Shown piece by piece: positions 63,126 through 64,000 of a stretch of DNA of 64,000 nt. The DNA comes from Microbacterium sufflavum (GTDB lineage Bacteria > Actinomycetota > Actinomycetes > Actinomycetales > Microbacteriaceae): assembly GCF_023091155.1 (NCBI RefSeq), contig NZ_JAHWXK010000001.1, positions 2,666,001 through 2,730,000 on the forward strand. The letters run 5' to 3'. The position numbers and the translations under genes are program-made. The notes below the pieces were generated by a model. It ran no database searches. It was not told the origin of the DNA and was given only the letters and a program-made list of their open reading frames with translations. Numbering within the stretch: the first letter of the stretch is position 1; the number at the start of each line of letters is the position of its first letter.

Positions 63126-64000
63126 ATGGATCTGCAGCAACTGCGGTACGTGGTCGCGGTCGCGGCGACCGGGAGCTTCACCCGCGCGGCGGAGCAGTGC
63201 TTCGTGACGCAGTCGGCGCTGAGCCACCAGATGGCGGCGCTCGAGCGCGAGCTCGGCCATCGGCTGTTCGCGCGATCGAGCCGCAGTGTGCGCCTCACGG
63301 AGGCGGGCGAGGCGTTCCTCGAGCATGCACGGGTCGCCGTCCGCGCCGCCGAGCAGGCGAAGGACGCCGTCGCTGCGGTTGCCGGCGAGGTGACCGGAAC
63401 GCTCCGCCTCGGCGCGATCCCCACCGTGACAGCGATCTCGGTGCCGGAGCTTCTGCGCGCGTTCCGGGAGGCGTATCCCGCGGCACGGGTGGAGCTGCGC
63501 GGTGGCAACAGCGACGAGCTCATCGCCGCGCTCCGCCGCGACGACCTCGACATCGCGCTGCTGGGTTTGCGCGGCGACCTGGAACCCGCGGGGGTCGCGT
63601 CTCGCGCGGTACAGCATCAGCGACTGGTCGCGGTGCTGCCGCATGACCACGGGCTCGCGACGCGGCGGCGGCTCCGGCTCGCCGATCTCGCCGGGTGCGC
63701 CTTCGCGGACTTCCCCGCCGGGACATCGGGTCGGGCGCAGAGTGACGCCGCCTTCACCGCCGCAGGACTCGAGCGGGACGTGGCCTTCGAGGTCGACACC
63801 GCTCCGCTGCTTCTCGGACTCGTGAGGGCGGGGCTCGCCGTGACCCTTCTGGCCCCGGGGGTGGTCGACGGCGCAGAAGGTGTGGTCGCGGTGGCGGTGA
63901 GCGACGGGCCCGAGCGGACGGAATACGTCGCGTGGGATGCCGTGGCTCCGAGGGGCGTGGCGCGGGCGCTACTGGCCGTCCTGGACGGGATGCGGAACCA
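63126..64000 (+). CDS. LysR family transcriptional regulator (cut at the window end)
   Basis: At least 291 codons remain open to the edge. The N-terminal HTH is typical (MDLQQLRYVVAVAATGSFTRAAEQCFVTQSALSHQMAALERELG, about 1-44), followed by a periplasmic-binding-like effector domain (GTLRLGAIPTV from about 93). It is divergent from the EamA exporter, which it probably activates. The stop codon is outside the window. Confidence 0.9.
   Translation, partial: MDLQQLRYVVAVAATGSFTRAAEQCFVTQSALSHQMAALERELGHRLFARSSRSVRLTEAGEAFLEHARVAVRAAEQAKDAVAAVAGEVTGTLRLGAIPTVTAISVPELLRAFREAYPAARVELRGGNSDELIAALRRDDLDIALLGLRGDLEPAGVASRAVQHQRLVAVLPHDHGLATRRRLRLADLAGCAFADFPAGTSGRAQSDAAFTAAGLERDVAFEVDTAPLLLGLVRAGLAVTLLAPGVVDGAEGVVAVAVSDGPERTEYVAWDAVAPRGVARALLAVLDGMRN

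Noticed and set aside
1..64000. Insertion sequences, prophage, integrase, CRISPR arrays, rRNA or SRP RNA
   Set aside because: I looked for transposase and integrase motifs, direct-repeat arrays and conserved RNA blocks on both strands and saw none.

Overview
The window is GC-rich (roughly 70%) and densely packed with genes on both strands. It comes from an actinobacterium, most likely Microbacteriaceae and probably Microbacterium or a close relative. This placement rests on synteny (leuCD-murA-plsC-gpsA-ddl-DUF3515-thiL and coaD-DUF177-rpmF-rnc-mutM-smc-ftsY-ffh), on gene content, and on many genes with a TANNNT -10 hexamer exactly 6-7 nt before the start codon, which indicates leaderless mRNAs. 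I see no insertion sequence, prophage, integrase, CRISPR array or rRNA. The window is mostly core chromosome with small accessory inserts.

Layout. 1-2.9 kb: an M81/MlrC-type hydrolase translationally coupled to a GH29 alpha-L-fucosidase. 3-6.6 kb: a D-lactate/2-hydroxyacid dehydrogenase-like FAD/Fe-S protein, divergent from a FadR-type GntR regulator with a textbook operator between them. 6.6-8.5 kb: small membrane proteins. 8.6-15.6 kb: amino-acid biosynthesis (serA, leuB, ilvE) interleaved with a TetR/MFS efflux pair and a fumarylacetoacetase-family hydrolase. 15.6-24 kb: two MFS transporters, a Cys-tailed lipoprotein, gltX, tRNA-Gln(CUG), membrane proteins and topoisomerase IB. 24-31.4 kb: aminopeptidase N, a GNAT and MBL pair, tRNA-Glu(CUC), an ArsR/MFS pair, and an ECF sigma factor with a DUF4349 membrane protein. 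31.4-35.2 kb: terC behind a yybP-ykoY-type (Mn2+) riboswitch, then a flavin monooxygenase coupled to an O-acetylhomoserine sulfhydrylase-like enzyme.

35.3-46.7 kb: leuCD preceded by a leaderless 15-codon leader peptide with Leu-Leu-Leu, then murA, an acyltransferase, gpsA, ddl (a 95-nt out-of-frame overlap), a DUF3515 lipoprotein, thiL, rsmD, recG and coaD. These serve cell-wall, phospholipid and cofactor synthesis. 46.7-63 kb: DUF177, rpmF, rnc, mutM, smc, ftsY and ffh, covering ribosome and RNA maturation, chromosome segregation and protein targeting. This block is interrupted by lipA/lipB/TetR and by a minus-strand cassette at 49.0-53.1 kb. The window ends with an EamA exporter divergent from a LysR regulator that is cut by the window edge.

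The best candidate for something undescribed is the 51.1-53.1 kb unit between mutM and smc. It has a canonical -35/-10 promoter and a near-perfect ribosome binding site driving a 37-residue peptide that ends in Cys, then a C-rich untranslated stretch, a 94-residue basic protein, a hairpin and a two-domain GNAT acetyltransferase. An FtsX-type ABC exporter lies just downstream beyond a strong terminator. Its function is unknown; a secreted or modified peptide system and an antibiotic-sensing leader are both possible.
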